A stretch of 64,000 bases of DNA from Caulobacter sp. (GTDB taxonomy: Bacteria; Pseudomonadota; Alphaproteobacteria; Caulobacterales; Caulobacteraceae). The stretch lies in assembly GCA_030683005.1 (NCBI GenBank), contig JAUXMY010000030.1, positions 1 through 64,000 on the forward strand, in the 5' to 3' direction. Below are positions 1-9,485 of the stretch, piece after piece; the first letter of the stretch is position 1; every line of letters starts with the position of its first letter. Below the pieces are notes generated by a model. That model saw nothing but the letters and a program-made list of their open reading frames with translations, was not told the DNA's origin and ran no database searches. A program made the position numbers and the translations under genes.

Positions 1-191
1 CAGTGAGGGAATTTTCTGCGCAATAGATTGCCTGTGTAGGCGCTCGGAGTGCCGGCAGGCGCAAAACCCATCCGCACAGCAATGGCCAAGCGGCAGATTG
101 TTGCGCGCGAATTTGGCCGGACCGAGTTTTTACACAGCCTCCACCCTTAGCGGACACGACCGGCCGCCCGCACTCAACGTCAGAACACCCC

Positions 192-226
192 AAAAAAGAA
201 ACGCCCCGGAGATCGCTCTCCGGGGC
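192..226 (-). terminator. Rho-independent terminator of hppA
   Basis: Read on the minus strand, a perfect 10-bp stem (203-212 paired with 217-226, 4-base loop) is followed by a T-rich tract at 192-200. It lies about 50 bp past the hppA stop, the usual position for an intrinsic terminator. Bases 1-190, to its left, hold no convincing gene. Confidence 0.85.
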
Positions 227-278
227 CTCTCGCATTGACGGGTGGATCAGGAGCCGGCGGACCGACCCCCTCCCCGGT

Positions 279-2438
279 CTAGTGAGCCAGAACCGCCAGC
301 AGCAGGAGCGCCACGATGTTGGCGATCTTGATCATCGGGTTCACGGCCGGGCCGGAGGTGTCCTTATAGGGATCGCCGACCGTGTCGCCGGTCACCGCGG
401 CCTTGTGGGCTTCGGAGCCCTTGCCGTGGGTGACGCCGTCGCTGTCGGTGAAGCCTTCTTCGATCACCTTCTTGGCGTTGTCCCAGGCGCCGCCGCCCGA
501 GGTCATCGAGATGGCGACGAACAGGCCCGTCACGATCACGCCCATCAGCATGGCGCCCAGGCTGGCGAAGGCGTTGACCTTGCCGGCGATGGCGTTGATC
601 GCGAAGAACAGCACCACCGGCGAGACGACCGGCAGCAGGGACGGCACGATCATTTCCTTGATCGCGGCCTTGGTCAGGATGTCGACCGCCTTGCCGTACT
701 CGGGCTTGACCTCGCCGGTCATGATGCCCGGGTTCTCGCGGAACTGGCGACGAACCTCGACCACCACGGCCTGGGCGGCGCGCCCGACGGCGGTCATCGA
801 CATGCCGCCGAACAGGAAGGGCAGCAGGCCGCCGAACAGCAGGCCGACGACGACGTAGGGGTTGGAGAGGTCGAAGGCGACCGCGCCGAGGTCGTAGAAG
901 AAGCTGCCTGGCAGGGCTTCTGCCGTGAAGAACTTCAGGTCCTCGGTGTAGGCGGCGAAGAGCACCAGGGCGCCCAGGCCGGCCGAACCGATGGCGTAGC
1001 CCTTGGTGACGGCCTTGGTGGTGTTGCCCACGGCGTCGAGCGCGTCGGTGGTGACACGGACTTCCGACGGAAGACCGGCCATCTCGGCGATGCCGCCGGC
1101 GTTGTCCGTCACCGGGCCGAAGGCGTCGAGGGCGACGATGAAGCCGGCCAGCGACAGCATGGCGGTCACGGCGATGGCGATGCCGAACAGGCCGGCCAGA
1201 CCGTAGGCGACGATGATGCCGCCGATGATCACGATCGCCGGGGCCGCGCAGGCCTCCAGCGACATGGCCAGGCCCTGGATGACGTTGGTGCCGTGGCCGG
1301 AGACCGAGGCCTGGGCGACCGACTTTACCGGGCGGAAGCCGGTGCCGGTGTAGTACTCGGTGATGACGACGATCAGGGCCGTGATGACCAGGCCGACGAT
1401 GCTGCACCAGAACAGTTCCATGGCCCCGTAGGACTTGGCTTCGAGCGCGCCGTAGGGCGTGAACTCGATCTGGCCGCTGACCAGCATCGGGAACAGGAAG
1501 TAGAGGCCGACGGCCGACAGCACGCCGGTGACGATGAGGCCCTTGTAGAGGGCGCCCATGATGTTCTGGCTCTTGCCGAGGCGGACGAAGAAGGCCCCGA
1601 TGATCGAGGTGACGATGCCGACGGCGCAGACCGCGAGCGGCAGAACCATCATGTTGGCGGTGACCGCCGCATCGGCGCGGAAGAAGATGGCGGCCAGGAC
1701 CATGGTGGCGACCGTGGTCACCGCGTAGGTCTCGAACAGGTCGGCGGCCATGCCGGCGCAGTCGCCGACGTTGTCACCGACGTTGTCGGCGATGGTCGCG
1801 GCGTTGCGGGGGTCATCTTCCGGAATGCCGGCCTCGACCTTGCCCACCATGTCGCCGCCGACGTCGGCGCCCTTGGTGAAGATGCCGCCGCCGAGACGGG
1901 CGAAGATGGAGATCAGCGAGGCGCCGAAGCCCAGCGAAACCAGCGAGTCGATCACGGTGCGGCTGGTCAGCTCATTGCCCATCGGGCCGGTGAGCACCCA
2001 GTAGTAGCCGGCGACGCCGATCAGGGCGAGGCCAGCCACCAGCATGCCGGTGATGGCGCCCGAGGTGAACGCGATCTTCAGGCCCTTGGCCAGGCTCTCG
2101 GAGGATGCCTGGGCGGTGCGGACGTTGGCGCGGACCGAGATCAGCATGCCGACGAAGCCGGCGGCGCCCGACAGGATCGCGCCGACCGCGAAGCCGACCG
2201 GTTGCTCCCAGCTGCGGAAGAACAGGGCCAACACGATGATCACCAGAACGCCGACGATGGCGATGGTGGTGTATTGCCGGTTCAGATAGGCCTGAGCGCC
2301 TTCCTGGATCGCCGCGGCGATCTCCTGCATGCGCGCATTGCCCGGCGAATTCTTGAGCAGCCCCATGGTCTGCACAACGCCGTATGCGACGGCGAGCAGA
2401 CCGGCGAGGATCGCCAGCCAGAGAAAGTCGATGTCCAT
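279..2438 (-). CDS. hppA: Membrane-bound proton-translocating pyrophosphatase
   Basis: The product hydrolyses pyrophosphate and pumps H+ across the inner membrane. It is a 719-residue polytopic protein, normal for the family, with about 16 hydrophobic segments. The substrate-binding motif [13 protein letters not shown] lies at about residues 192-204, followed by EDDPRN and a DNVGDNVGD repeat; EYYTGTG is also present. The motif GNTTKA near residue 468 carries Lys where K+-dependent enzymes carry Ala, so this should be the K+-independent H+ pump (family knowledge). I chose the ATG at 2438 because it has a GGA-type ribosome site and begins directly with the first membrane helix; an upstream in-frame start would add 20 unlikely residues. 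It appears monocistronic, with a strong terminator downstream. Confidence 0.97.
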   Translation of the reverse strand: MDIDFLWLAILAGLLAVAYGVVQTMGLLKNSPGNARMQEIAAAIQEGAQAYLNRQYTTIAIVGVLVIIVLALFFRSWEQPVGFAVGAILSGAAGFVGMLISVRANVRTAQASSESLAKGLKIAFTSGAITGMLVAGLALIGVAGYYWVLTGPMGNELTSRTVIDSLVSLGFGASLISIFARLGGGIFTKGADVGGDMVGKVEAGIPEDDPRNAATIADNVGDNVGDCAGMAADLFETYAVTTVATMVLAAIFFRADAAVTANMMVLPLAVCAVGIVTSIIGAFFVRLGKSQNIMGALYKGLIVTGVLSAVGLYFLFPMLVSGQIEFTPYGALEAKSYGAMELFWCSIVGLVITALIVVITEYYTGTGFRPVKSVAQASVSGHGTNVIQGLAMSLEACAAPAIVIIGGIIVAYGLAGLFGIAIAVTAMLSLAGFIVALDAFGPVTDNAGGIAEMAGLPSEVRVTTDALDAVGNTTKAVTKGYAIGSAGLGALVLFAAYTEDLKFFTAEALPGSFFYDLGAVAFDLSNPYVVVGLLFGGLLPFLFGGMSMTAVGRAAQAVVVEVRRQFRENPGIMTGEVKPEYGKAVDILTKAAIKEMIVPSLLPVVSPVVLFFAINAIAGKVNAFASLGAMLMGVIVTGLFVAISMTSGGGAWDNAKKVIEEGFTDSDGVTHGKGSEAHKAAVTGDTVGDPYKDTSGPAVNPMIKIANIVALLLLAVLAH

Positions 2439-2529
2439 AGTTTCCAAGCGCCCCTGTTTTTCTCGGAAACCCGGGACCCTCGGCCAGTCTTGCGACAAGC
2501 GCCGGTCGAACCCCGTAGCACCCGATTAC

Positions 2530-2551
2530 GGGGCGCCTGTTCCGGCGCCCC
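2530..2551. terminator. GC-rich hairpin between the 2630-3064 gene and hppA
   Basis: An 8-bp perfect inverted repeat (ggggcgcc/ggcgcccc) with a 6-base loop lies between the two minus-strand genes. There is no T-tract, so it may be a weak or Rho-assisted terminator or simply a transcript-stabilising hairpin. Confidence 0.35.
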
Positions 2552-2629
2552 CTGTTGTTAATACTGCCGTGTTTGCCAGCAGACCCGCGAGGGCGCAACC
2601 GGTTGGGGCGCGGGGAATGAGTCCAGGGC

Positions 2630-3064
2630 TCAGCGCCCGGGCGGCGTGGGCAGGCGGCTGCGCTGTTTCGGGGTCTGGCTCATCAGCTGGGCCGAGGTGA
2701 AGTTCTTAGCCCCGGCGATGGCCCGCGCCTCCCGCAGCAGGGTGGCGACGAGGCGTTTCTCGTCGATCCTCGTGTAGTCCGTCGCCACGGTGAACGGCGT
2801 CCGGTGACCGGCCCGCACGACGGCGTCGCGGAACCAGGGCTCGCGGGTGCGCATGGCCGCGCCGTCCGCCGACGGCGACAGGGTCAGCCGCAGCTGGACG
2901 AAGACGTAGTTTATCAGCTTGCCGTCCACCGCGATCGGCAGGGCGATGGGCGAGATGTTCACGTAGGGCTCTTCCCTGGCCTTCTCATCACCGCCCCCGG
3001 CAGCCTGGGCCGCTGTGGCGGAGAAGGCAAAGGGGGCGGCGGCGAGGAGGTGGCGACGGAGCAT
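2630..3064 (-). CDS. Small exported protein, possibly FliL-like
   Basis: The protein has 144 residues. It starts with a signal peptide (MLRRHLL, hydrophobic Ala/Phe core, cleavage probably after AAQA at about residue 21), so it should act in the periplasm. The mature part has the pattern 'Y.ni.PialPi...' followed by a strand-rich stretch and 'WFRDAVV', which loosely recalls the FliL/basal-body-associated fold. That resemblance is inference and not a firm family call. It lies downstream of thiL on the same strand with a 39-bp gap and may be the last gene of the rib-nusB-thiL operon. No enzymatic motif was seen. Confidence 0.75.
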   Translation of the reverse strand: MLRRHLLAAAPFAFSATAAQAAGGGDEKAREEPYVNISPIALPIAVDGKLINYVFVQLRLTLSPSADGAAMRTREPWFRDAVVRAGHRTPFTVATDYTRIDEKRLVATLLREARAIAGAKNFTSAQLMSQTPKQRSRLPTPPGR

Positions 3065-3103
3065 GCCGTCCTCATCGCACGCCGTGGTTAAGGCCCGGTT
3101 AGA

Positions 3104-4042
3104 TCAGCCGTGGGTCCAGCCCCGGCGCGTGACCTCGACCTCGCGCCCGTCGAACCAGGCCGCGACCCCCTGCCCCTCCACGAAGCGTCCGATGACCGTC
3201 AGCCCCTCGGGCGCCTCGACGTCCGGCGCCAGGGCGCAGACGACCTGATAGTCATCGCCGCCCGACGCCAGCGCGGCCAGCGCGTCAGCTTGCGCCGGCT
3301 CGCCGCCGAGCCACGCCCGCGCCTCCGGAGACAGCGGAATGGCGTCCAGGTCGATCCGGGCACCGCACCCGCTCGCCGTGGCGATATGGCCGGCGTCGGC
3401 CAGGAGACCGTCGGACACGTCCGCCGCGGCGCGGGCATGGGCGCGCAGGACCGGGATCAGGTCGACGCGCGGCGTGGGCAGGCGGTAGCGAGCGGCCAGG
3501 ACGGCGCTGTTCAGCTCCCCCCGCGCGGCCCGCAGACCCAGCCAGCCGTCGCCAATCACGCCACTGACCGCCAGAAGGTCGCCCGGTCTGGCGCCGGCGC
3601 GACGGACGGCCCGGCCTTCGGGGACCCAGCCGAGCATCGACGCGGTCAAGGTCAGCGGTCCGGGGGTGGTCACGGTGTCGCCGCCCAGCAGACTGATGTC
3701 GAAAGCATCGCCGTCCGTCGCCAGGCCATCGGCGAACAGCGCCTTGTCCGGCCAGCTGGTCTCGGTCGGCCAGGCGGTGGTCAGGAAGTAGCCGTAAGGC
3801 TGCGCCCCCTTGGCGGCCAGGTCGGAGAGGTTCACCCGCAGCAGCTTGCGGGCGACCAGGTCGAGCGGGTCATCGGGCAGGAAATGGACGCCGGCGACCA
3901 TGGCGTCCGTGGTGATCACCAGGTCAAAGCCGGGCCGCGAGGGAATCACCGCCGCGTCGTCGAGCAGATCGAGCGCTTCCGGCGCGCCCCGGGTCAGGGG
4001 CCTCAGGAGCTGCGCGATCCAGTCGAACTCACCCCCGGGCAT
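3104..4042 (-). CDS. thiL: Thiamine-monophosphate kinase
   Basis: ThiL phosphorylates thiamine monophosphate to thiamine pyrophosphate with ATP in the cytoplasm, the last step of vitamin B1 synthesis. The 312-residue product has the family N-terminus EFDWIA, the metal-binding [18 protein letters not shown] near residues 40-50 and [13 protein letters not shown] later LGGDT and the C-terminal SGGDDYQ signature are also present. The start at 4042 overlaps the 3' end of nusB by 14 bp; longer in-frame starts would add 80 residues lying inside nusB. The order ribH-nusB-thiL is widespread in alphaproteobacteria. Confidence 0.96.
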   Translation of the reverse strand: MPGGEFDWIAQLLRPLTRGAPEALDLLDDAAVIPSRPGFDLVITTDAMVAGVHFLPDDPLDLVARKLLRVNLSDLAAKGAQPYGYFLTTAWPTETSWPDKALFADGLATDGDAFDISLLGGDTVTTPGPLTLTASMLGWVPEGRAVRRAGARPGDLLAVSGVIGDGWLGLRAARGELNSAVLAARYRLPTPRVDLIPVLRAHARAAADVSDGLLADAGHIATASGCGARIDLDAIPLSPEARAWLGGEPAQADALAALASGGDDYQVVCALAPDVEAPEGLTVIGRFVEGQGVAAWFDGREVEVTRRGWTHG

Positions 4043-4556
4043 CGCGGGCGATGCCATCAAGGGCGGCGTTGACGAAGCCGGGCTCGGGACCCTCGAAGAA
4101 GGACTTGGCGATCTCGACATACTCGTCGATGGCCACCTCGACCGGCACGTCCGGCCGGCGGACCAGCTCCCAGGCGCCGGCGCGCAGGATGGCGCGCAGC
4201 GTGGCGTCAATGCGTTCCAGCCGCCAGCCCGTGGCCAGCCGGCCCTTGACCGCGCCGTCGATGGAGGCCTGTTCGGCGACAACGCCCTTCACCAGTTCGC
4301 CGAAGAAGACCTCGTCGGCCTCGGCGAGAGTCTCGCCTTCCATGTCGCGGTCGAAGCGGTGCTCGGTGAACTCGGCGATGACGTCCTCGGCGCCGGCGCC
4401 GCTCATCTCCATCTGGTAGAGCGCCTGGATGGCGGCCAGGCGGGCGACGGTGCGGGCGCGGCGCTCGCGCGTGCTCAGGTTGACCTTGTCCTCGGTCGCG
4501 GCGACCAGCTTGTCATAGGCCGCCTTGAGCGAGGCGGGCTTGCCCTCGCCGCTCAT
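4029..4556 (-). CDS. nusB: Transcription antitermination factor NusB
   Basis: NusB binds boxA RNA together with NusE (ribosomal protein S10) to allow processive transcription of rRNA operons. The 175-residue all-helical protein has the family signature [19 protein letters not shown] near residues 32-50. The C-terminal helices include '[19 protein letters not shown]', followed by the ending '[10 protein letters not shown]'. Its ATG overlaps the ribH stop by one base, so translation is probably coupled to ribH. thiL starts inside its 3' end. Confidence 0.97.
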   Translation of the reverse strand: MSGEGKPASLKAAYDKLVAATEDKVNLSTRERRARTVARLAAIQALYQMEMSGAGAEDVIAEFTEHRFDRDMEGETLAEADEVFFGELVKGVVAEQASIDGAVKGRLATGWRLERIDATLRAILRAGAWELVRRPDVPVEVAIDEYVEIAKSFFEGPEPGFVNAALDGIARDARG

Positions 4557-5011
4557 CAGGACCGTCCCGACAGGCGCTGGCGGATGCTCAGGACCTCAAG
4601 GCAGGCGCGGGCCGCGCCGCCGCCCTTGTCGCCCTCGGAGATGCGGGCGCGGGCCCAGGCCTGCTCCTCGTCCTCGACGGTCAGGATGCCGTTGCCGATG
4701 GCCAGTCCCTTGTGGACGGCCAGGTCCATCAGGCCGCGCGAGCTTTCGTTGGAGACGATCTCGAAGTGATAGGTCTCGCCGCGGATGACCGTGCCCAGCG
4801 CGACGTAGCCGTCATAGCGCACGCCCATGGAGCCAGCTTCCTCGGCGATGGCGATCACGGCCGGAATCTCCAGCGCGCCCGGCACCGTGATGACGTCGTA
4901 CTCCGCGCCGAACGCGGTGATGGCGTCGGTCGCGCCGGCCAGCAGCGCGTCCGCCAGGTCGGAGTAGAACCGCCCCTCCACGATCAGGATGCGGATCTTG
5001 TCATCGGACAT
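4556..5011 (-). CDS. ribH: 6,7-dimethyl-8-ribityllumazine synthase
   Basis: RibH condenses 5-amino-6-ribitylaminouracil with 3,4-dihydroxy-2-butanone 4-phosphate, the penultimate step of riboflavin synthesis. The 151 residues contain [14 protein letters not shown] at the start, the substrate-binding VPGALEIP near residue 44 and the phosphate-binding [22 protein letters not shown] (split here by family knowledge into substrate and catalytic parts, with His acting as the base). It lies 6 bp downstream of ribBA and overlaps nusB, so it belongs to the same operon. Confidence 0.97.
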   Translation of the reverse strand: MSDDKIRILIVEGRFYSDLADALLAGATDAITAFGAEYDVITVPGALEIPAVIAIAEEAGSMGVRYDGYVALGTVIRGETYHFEIVSNESSRGLMDLAVHKGLAIGNGILTVEDEEQAWARARISEGDKGGGAARACLEVLSIRQRLSGRS

Positions 5012-5017
5012 GGTCGG

Positions 5018-6142
5018 TTACTCCTGCCCCTCTCCGGGGGTCTGGATGGGCTGGCGGCCGACGATCTTCAGGCCGTAGCCTTCCAGCGCCGCCGGCTTGA
5101 ACGTGCTGGAGGTCAGCAAGACCATTTCCCGCACCCCGAGGTCCAGCAGGATTTGCGCGCCGACGCCGTAGTCGCGGATGGCGTTGTTGCGGTACTGCGC
5201 GCCGGCGTCGCCGCCGTAGCGGTCCGACAGCCAGGTCGGGCTGGGGTCGCGGATGAACACCGCCACGCCGGGACCGTCGTTCTCGCCGATGGCGCGCATG
5301 GCCGAGGCGACATAGTCGCGGCGGCCGCCGCTGAAGCCCAGCATGTCGACGGCGAAGTCGACCTGGTGCATGCGGACCAGGGTCGGCTTGTCGCCCTCGA
5401 TCCGGCCCTTGACCATCGCCACATGCTCGGAGCGGTCGATCAGGTTGCGGTAGATCATCATCCGGAAGTCGCCGCCGTGGACGCTGTGGAACGGCGTCTC
5501 CAGCACGCGGTCGACCTGGCGCTCGGTCCGGCGGCGGTAGGCGATCAGGTCGGCGATGGTGCCGATCTTCAGGCCGTGCAGCTGGGCGAAACCGATCAAG
5601 TCCGGCAGACGGGCCATAGTGCCGTCGTCCTTCATGATCTCGCAGATCACCCCGGCCGGGTTGAGGCCCGCCAGCCGGGAGATGTCCACCGCCGCCTCGG
5701 TGTGGCCGGCGCGGACCAGCACCCCGCCGTCGCGGGCGACCAGCGGGAAGATGTGGCCGGGCGAGACGATGTCGTCGCAGTCCTTGGTCGGGTCGATGGC
5801 CACCGCCACGGTGTGGCTGCGGTCATGGGCCGAGATGCCGGTGGTGACCCCTTCCTTCGCCTCGATAGAGACGGTGAAGGCCGTTGTCATGCTCTCGCGG
5901 TTGTCGGCCGTCATCGGCGGCAGGCGCAGCTGGCGGGCGCGGTCGCCGGTGATCGACAGGCAGATCAGGCCGCGGGCGTGCCGGGCCATGAAGTTGATCT
6001 GCTCGGGCGTCGCGAACTGGGCGGGGATGATGACATCGCCCTCGTTCTCGCGGTCCTCGGCGTCGACCAGGATGTAGGGCCGCCCGTTGCGGGCGTCCTC
6101 GATGATGTCTTCGATCGGGGAGATGGGGGTGTCTTGGGACAT
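5018..6142 (-). CDS. ribBA: 3,4-dihydroxy-2-butanone 4-phosphate synthase fused to a degenerate GTP cyclohydrolase II domain
   Basis: The N-terminal 205 residues are a complete RibB domain, which makes the four-carbon unit of riboflavin from ribulose 5-phosphate. Key motifs are DAEDRENEGD near residues 27-36 and HDRSHTVA, GHIFPLVA and GHTEAAVD further on. The C-terminal part aligns in outline with GTP cyclohydrolase II (PTLVRMH, 'DYGVGAQILLDLGV', 'L.GYGLKIVGRQP'). It lacks the CX10CXC zinc-ligand cluster and the 'D.R....A' catalytic stretch of active RibA. This matches the hybrid class sometimes called RibBX, in which only RibB activity remains (family knowledge). Active RibA should then be encoded elsewhere. 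The gene is 71 bp downstream of ribE; no FMN riboswitch was recognised in that gap. Confidence 0.93.
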   Translation of the reverse strand: MSQDTPISPIEDIIEDARNGRPYILVDAEDRENEGDVIIPAQFATPEQINFMARHARGLICLSITGDRARQLRLPPMTADNRESMTTAFTVSIEAKEGVTTGISAHDRSHTVAVAIDPTKDCDDIVSPGHIFPLVARDGGVLVRAGHTEAAVDISRLAGLNPAGVICEIMKDDGTMARLPDLIGFAQLHGLKIGTIADLIAYRRRTERQVDRVLETPFHSVHGGDFRMMIYRNLIDRSEHVAMVKGRIEGDKPTLVRMHQVDFAVDMLGFSGGRRDYVASAMRAIGENDGPGVAVFIRDPSPTWLSDRYGGDAGAQYRNNAIRDYGVGAQILLDLGVREMVLLTSSTFKPAALEGYGLKIVGRQPIQTPGEGQE

Positions 6143-6213
6143 TAGCTTCTACCGGTCATCCGCAGCGCTGAACGCACGTCGGGCCATGACGACTGAAAAG
6201 TGGATCGCGGCAT

Positions 6214-6804
6214 CTACGCGGTTTCCTGCCAGCGCGCGAGATAGCGCGCCAGCATGTCGATCTCGAGGTTGACCAGATATCCGGGCTTCATTTCGCCCAG
6301 GGTGGTCACTTCCCAGGTATGCGGGATCAGGTTGATGTCGAAGACGTCGTCCTCGACTTCGTTGACGGTCAGGCTGACCCCCTCGACGGTGATCGAGCCT
6401 TTCGGCGCGATCAGGCGGTGCAGCGGGCGCGGGGCGCGGATGCGGATGCGGTGCGAGCCGCCATCGGGTTCGACCGACAGCACCTCGCCGACGCCGTCGA
6501 CGTGGCCCGACACGATGTGGCCGCCCATCTCGTCGCCCAGCCGCGCGGCGCGCTCCAGGTTGACGCGATGGCCCTCGGTCCAGCGGTCCAGGGTGGTCTT
6601 CGACAGGGTCTCGTGGCTGACCTCGACGGCGAACCACCCCTGCCCTTTCTCGACCACCGTCAGGCAGCAGCCGGCGTGCGAGATCGACGCGCCCAGGTCG
6701 ATGCCGGCGACGTCGTAGGCCGTCTCGATCTCGTAGCGGCGGTCGCGGTTGGTCTCGCGCACGGAGCGCACGCGGCCGACGTCTGTGACTATTCCGGTGA
6801 ACAT
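6214..6804 (-). CDS. ribE: Riboflavin synthase, alpha subunit
   Basis: The enzyme dismutates two molecules of 6,7-dimethyl-8-ribityllumazine into riboflavin and the ribitylaminouracil precursor. The 196-residue product starts [10 protein letters not shown], the invariant family N-terminus. It shows the two internally repeated barrel halves, each with an SHAGCCLTV or SLTVNEV-type motif, plus the inter-repeat GHVDGVGEV. Its ATG (6804) overlaps the end of the ribD reductase gene by one base. The upstream in-frame extension of 50 residues is very Arg-rich shadow sequence and was discarded. Confidence 0.97.
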   Translation of the reverse strand: MFTGIVTDVGRVRSVRETNRDRRYEIETAYDVAGIDLGASISHAGCCLTVVEKGQGWFAVEVSHETLSKTTLDRWTEGHRVNLERAARLGDEMGGHIVSGHVDGVGEVLSVEPDGGSHRIRIRAPRPLHRLIAPKGSITVEGVSLTVNEVEDDVFDINLIPHTWEVTTLGEMKPGYLVNLEIDMLARYLARWQETA

Positions 6805-7463
6805 CAGGCCTTCTCGTAGCGTTCCCACAGATCGTCGCCGACCGCCTCGACCGCAACCCTGCGGAAACGTGGCGCGGCGGCCAGATCTTTCAACACGAAG
6901 GCGCCCACGGCGGGCCGACCCTCGTCTCCGAGCACGATGGGGGCCCGGAACCACTCCAGCGCATCCACCAAGTCCGCCGCAAGGAAGCTCGCCGCCACCT
7001 GGCCGCCGCCTTCGATGAAGACGCCCGCCGCCTCACCGAGCGGCAGGTGCGCCCGCAGCGCCGCGAGCGCCGCCTTCGGCTCGGGCCGCCCATCTCTTTC
7101 GTCCACCTGAAGCACGGTGACCCCAACGTCAGTCAAACGGTTGTTTGGATTCTGACCGGTGATGACCACGGTCGGCAGTCGGCCGGCGTCCCGGACCAGC
7201 TTCGACGTCAACGGCAGCCGCTGGCGGCTGTCGAGCACCACGCGCACAGGCTGGAACCCGACAAAGCCCGGCAGGCGCACCGTCAGCTCCGGATCATCGG
7301 CGATCGCCGTCTCGACCCCGATCAGCACCGCCTGGTGCATAGCCCGCAGCCGATGGACCTGTTCCCGCGCGGCGGGGCCGGTGATCCAGCGGCTCTCCCC
7401 CGAGGCCGTGGCGATCCGTCCGTCGAGTGAAGTCGCAAGCTTGAGCGTGACGCCCAAACTCAA
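6804..7463 (-). CDS. ribD: Stand-alone RibD-type pyrimidine reductase domain
   Basis: The product reduces 5-amino-6-(5-phosphoribosylamino)uracil to its ribitol form with NADPH. Its 219 residues start directly with the reductase signature [15 protein letters not shown] and continue with SRWITG, '[11 protein letters not shown]', 'PVRVVLDS' and the cofactor loop '[13 protein letters not shown]'. Typical RibD is about 360 residues with an N-terminal zinc deaminase domain, and that domain is absent. The upstream gene nrdR ends exactly at the start (TTGA overlap, TTG start), so no room exists for it. The deaminase must be encoded elsewhere or replaced by another enzyme. Confidence 0.92.
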   Translation of the reverse strand: MSLGVTLKLATSLDGRIATASGESRWITGPAAREQVHRLRAMHQAVLIGVETAIADDPELTVRLPGFVGFQPVRVVLDSRQRLPLTSKLVRDAGRLPTVVITGQNPNNRLTDVGVTVLQVDERDGRPEPKAALAALRAHLPLGEAAGVFIEGGGQVAASFLAADLVDALEWFRAPIVLGDEGRPAVGAFVLKDLAAAPRFRRVAVEAVGDDLWERYEKA

Positions 7464-7927
7464 TCCTCCACGTCGTCGGACAAGCCCTCGGCGCTCAGGA
7501 ACTGGGCGAAGTCGTCGGTGTGCTTGAAGTCACGGTAGACCGAGGCGTAACGGACGTAGGCGACGTCATCGAGCGACTTGAGCGCCTTCATGACCATCTC
7601 GCCGACGACGGAAGACGGCATCTCCGTCTCGCCCATGCTTTCCAGCTGGCGCACGATGCCGTTGATCAGCCGGTCGACCCGCTCGGGCTCGATGTTGCGC
7701 TTGCGCAGCGGCAGCGCCACGGAGCGGGCCAGCTTCTCGCGGTCGAAGGGCGTGCGCCGCCCCGACCGCTTGAGGATGGTCAGCTCGCGCAGCTGCACGC
7801 GCTCGAAGGTGGTGAACCTGCCGCCGCATTCGGGGCAGAGGCGACGGCGGCGGATGGCCGCGCCGTCTTCCGACGGGCGGCTGTCCTTCACCTGGCTTTC
7901 CATGTGTCCGCAGAACGGGCAGCGCAT
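7460..7927 (-). CDS. nrdR: Transcriptional repressor NrdR
   Basis: NrdR is a zinc-finger and ATP-cone repressor that senses dATP/ATP and shuts off ribonucleotide reductase genes. The 155-residue product has the N-terminal zinc ribbon with Cys3, Cys6, Cys31 and Cys34 (MRCPFC...CPEC). An ATP-cone domain follows from about residue 48 ([18 protein letters not shown] to '[13 protein letters not shown]'). Length and motifs are typical. It sits 30 bp downstream of glyA and overlaps ribD, an arrangement common in alphaproteobacteria. Confidence 0.97.
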   Translation of the reverse strand: MRCPFCGHMESQVKDSRPSEDGAAIRRRRLCPECGGRFTTFERVQLRELTILKRSGRRTPFDREKLARSVALPLRKRNIEPERVDRLINGIVRQLESMGETEMPSSVVGEMVMKALKSLDDVAYVRYASVYRDFKHTDDFAQFLSAEGLSDDVED

Positions 7928-7957
7928 ATCTGGGCCCCTCCCGGAGGACCGTCCCTA

Positions 7958-9250
7958 TTAGTTGTAGATCGGGAAGCGCGCCGTCAACGCCATGACCTGT
8001 TCGCGCACCTTCGCCTCGACCGCGGCGTTGCCCTCGGCGCCGTTGGCGGCCAGACCGTCGACGACCTCGCCGATCCAGCGACCGATCTGCTGGAACTCCG
8101 CCACCCCGAAGCCGCGGGTGGTGCCGGCCGGGGTGCCGAGACGAACGCCGGAGGTCACCGTGAACGAGGCCGTGTCGAACGGAATGCCGTTCTTGTTGCA
8201 GGTGATGTGGGCGCGCTCGAGCGAGGCTTCGGTGTCGCGGCCGGTGACGCCCTTTGGCCGCAGGTCGACGAGCATGACGTGGCTGTCGGTACCGCCCGAG
8301 ACGATGTTGACGCCGCAGGCCATCAGGGTGTCGGCCAGGGCCTTGGCGTTGGCGACCACCTGTTCGGCGTAATGCTTGAAGTCCGGCTGCAGCGCCTCGC
8401 CGAAGGCCACGGCCTTGGCGGCGATGACATGCTCCAGCGGTCCGCCCTGCAGGCCGGGGAACACCGCCGAGTTGATCTTCTTGGCGATGGCCTCGTCGTT
8501 GGTGAGGATCAGGCCGCCGCGCGGACCGCGCAGGGTCTTGTGGGTCGTGGTGGTCACGACATGCGCGTGCGGCACCGGGTTGGGATAGGCGCCGCCCGCC
8601 ACCAGGCCGGCGTAGTGGGCCATGTCGACCATGAGCAGGGCGCCGATGCTGTCGGCGATCTCGCGGAAGCGCTTGAAGTCGATGGCGCGGCTGTAGGCCG
8701 AGCCGCCGGCGATGATCAGCCTGGGCTTCTCGCGCCGGGCGACCTCGGCGACGTTGTCGTAGTCGATGTACTGGTCCTGGGCGCGGACGCTGTAGGCGAC
8801 GGGCTTGAACCACTTGCCGGACTGGTTTGCCGGGGAGCCGTGGGTCAGGTGCCCGCCGGCGGCCAGATCCATGCCCATGAAGGTGTCGCCCGGCGTCAGC
8901 AGGGCCAGGAACACCGCCTGGTTGGCCTGGGCGCCCGAGTGCGGCTGGACGTTGGCGAAGCCGGCGCCGAACAGCTGCTTGGCGCGGTCGATGGCCAGCT
9001 GCTCGATGACGTCGACGTACTCGCAGCCGCCGTAGTAGCGCTTGCCCGGGTAACCCTCTGCGTACTTGTTGGTCAGGATCGAGCCCTGGGCCTCGAGCAC
9101 CGCCTTGCTGACGATGTTCTCGGAGGCGATCAGCTCGATCTGGGTCTGCTGCCGCTCGAGCTCCTGGGCGATGGCCCTGGCGATCGCCGGATCGGCGGTG
9201 GTCAGGTCAGCGCCGAAGAAGGCGGGGCGGGTCGGAGTCGTGGCGTTCAT
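7958..9250 (-). CDS. glyA: Serine hydroxymethyltransferase
   Basis: GlyA converts serine and tetrahydrofolate to glycine and methylene-tetrahydrofolate, the main entry into one-carbon metabolism. The 430-residue PLP enzyme shows [27 protein letters not shown], the cofactor region '[13 protein letters not shown]' and the PLP-lysine motif [16 protein letters not shown] chose the ATG at 9250 because it has a GGGGAT ribosome site at good spacing; an upstream start would add 17 residues. It is probably the first gene of the glyA-nrdR-rib-nusB-thiL operon. Its leader (9251-9485) faces the divergent mucR-like gene. Confidence 0.97.
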   Translation of the reverse strand: MNATTPTRPAFFGADLTTADPAIARAIAQELERQQTQIELIASENIVSKAVLEAQGSILTNKYAEGYPGKRYYGGCEYVDVIEQLAIDRAKQLFGAGFANVQPHSGAQANQAVFLALLTPGDTFMGMDLAAGGHLTHGSPANQSGKWFKPVAYSVRAQDQYIDYDNVAEVARREKPRLIIAGGSAYSRAIDFKRFREIADSIGALLMVDMAHYAGLVAGGAYPNPVPHAHVVTTTTHKTLRGPRGGLILTNDEAIAKKINSAVFPGLQGGPLEHVIAAKAVAFGEALQPDFKHYAEQVVANAKALADTLMACGVNIVSGGTDSHVMLVDLRPKGVTGRDTEASLERAHITCNKNGIPFDTASFTVTSGVRLGTPAGTTRGFGVAEFQQIGRWIGEVVDGLAANGAEGNAAVEAKVREQVMALTARFPIYN

Positions 9251-9485
9251 GGTCAGATCCCCTGGCAACGGCGCATCGGCGCGCCCTCTATTAGTGTGCA
9301 TTGCGGAAAATGGGAGGCCGGTTCTGCATCCGGCGGGATTTGCTGGTGACGATTTAGGGCGACCGCCCGGTCGTTCGAGGGGGAACAGGCGGGAACCCTC
9401 ATGCGCAAGACGCGTTGGTCACCGGAGCCTTCCGCCGTCCAGGCGCGACGGTACGGCGCGTCATATCCAGGAGAGAAGGTGAGTA

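Noticed and set aside
2-237. Stop-free plus-strand frame at the left edge
   Set aside because: It is Cys-rich with no protein-like pattern and runs through the hppA terminator; no start or family signal was seen.
282-2561. 759-codon open frame on the plus strand opposite hppA, and other very long frames opposite real genes (for example 26550-28565, 38957-41269)
   Set aside because: High-GC coding strands leave long stop-free antisense frames. These are His/Asp/Gly/Arg-rich, show no domain motifs, and lie exactly opposite well-supported genes.
6143-6213. FMN riboswitch upstream of ribBA
   Set aside because: The gap is only 71 bp and lacks the conserved RFN-element blocks.
9251-9485. Riboswitch (glycine, SAM or tetrahydrofolate type) in the glyA leader
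   Set aside because: No conserved core of these classes could be recognised by eye; a covariance-model search would be needed to exclude it fully.
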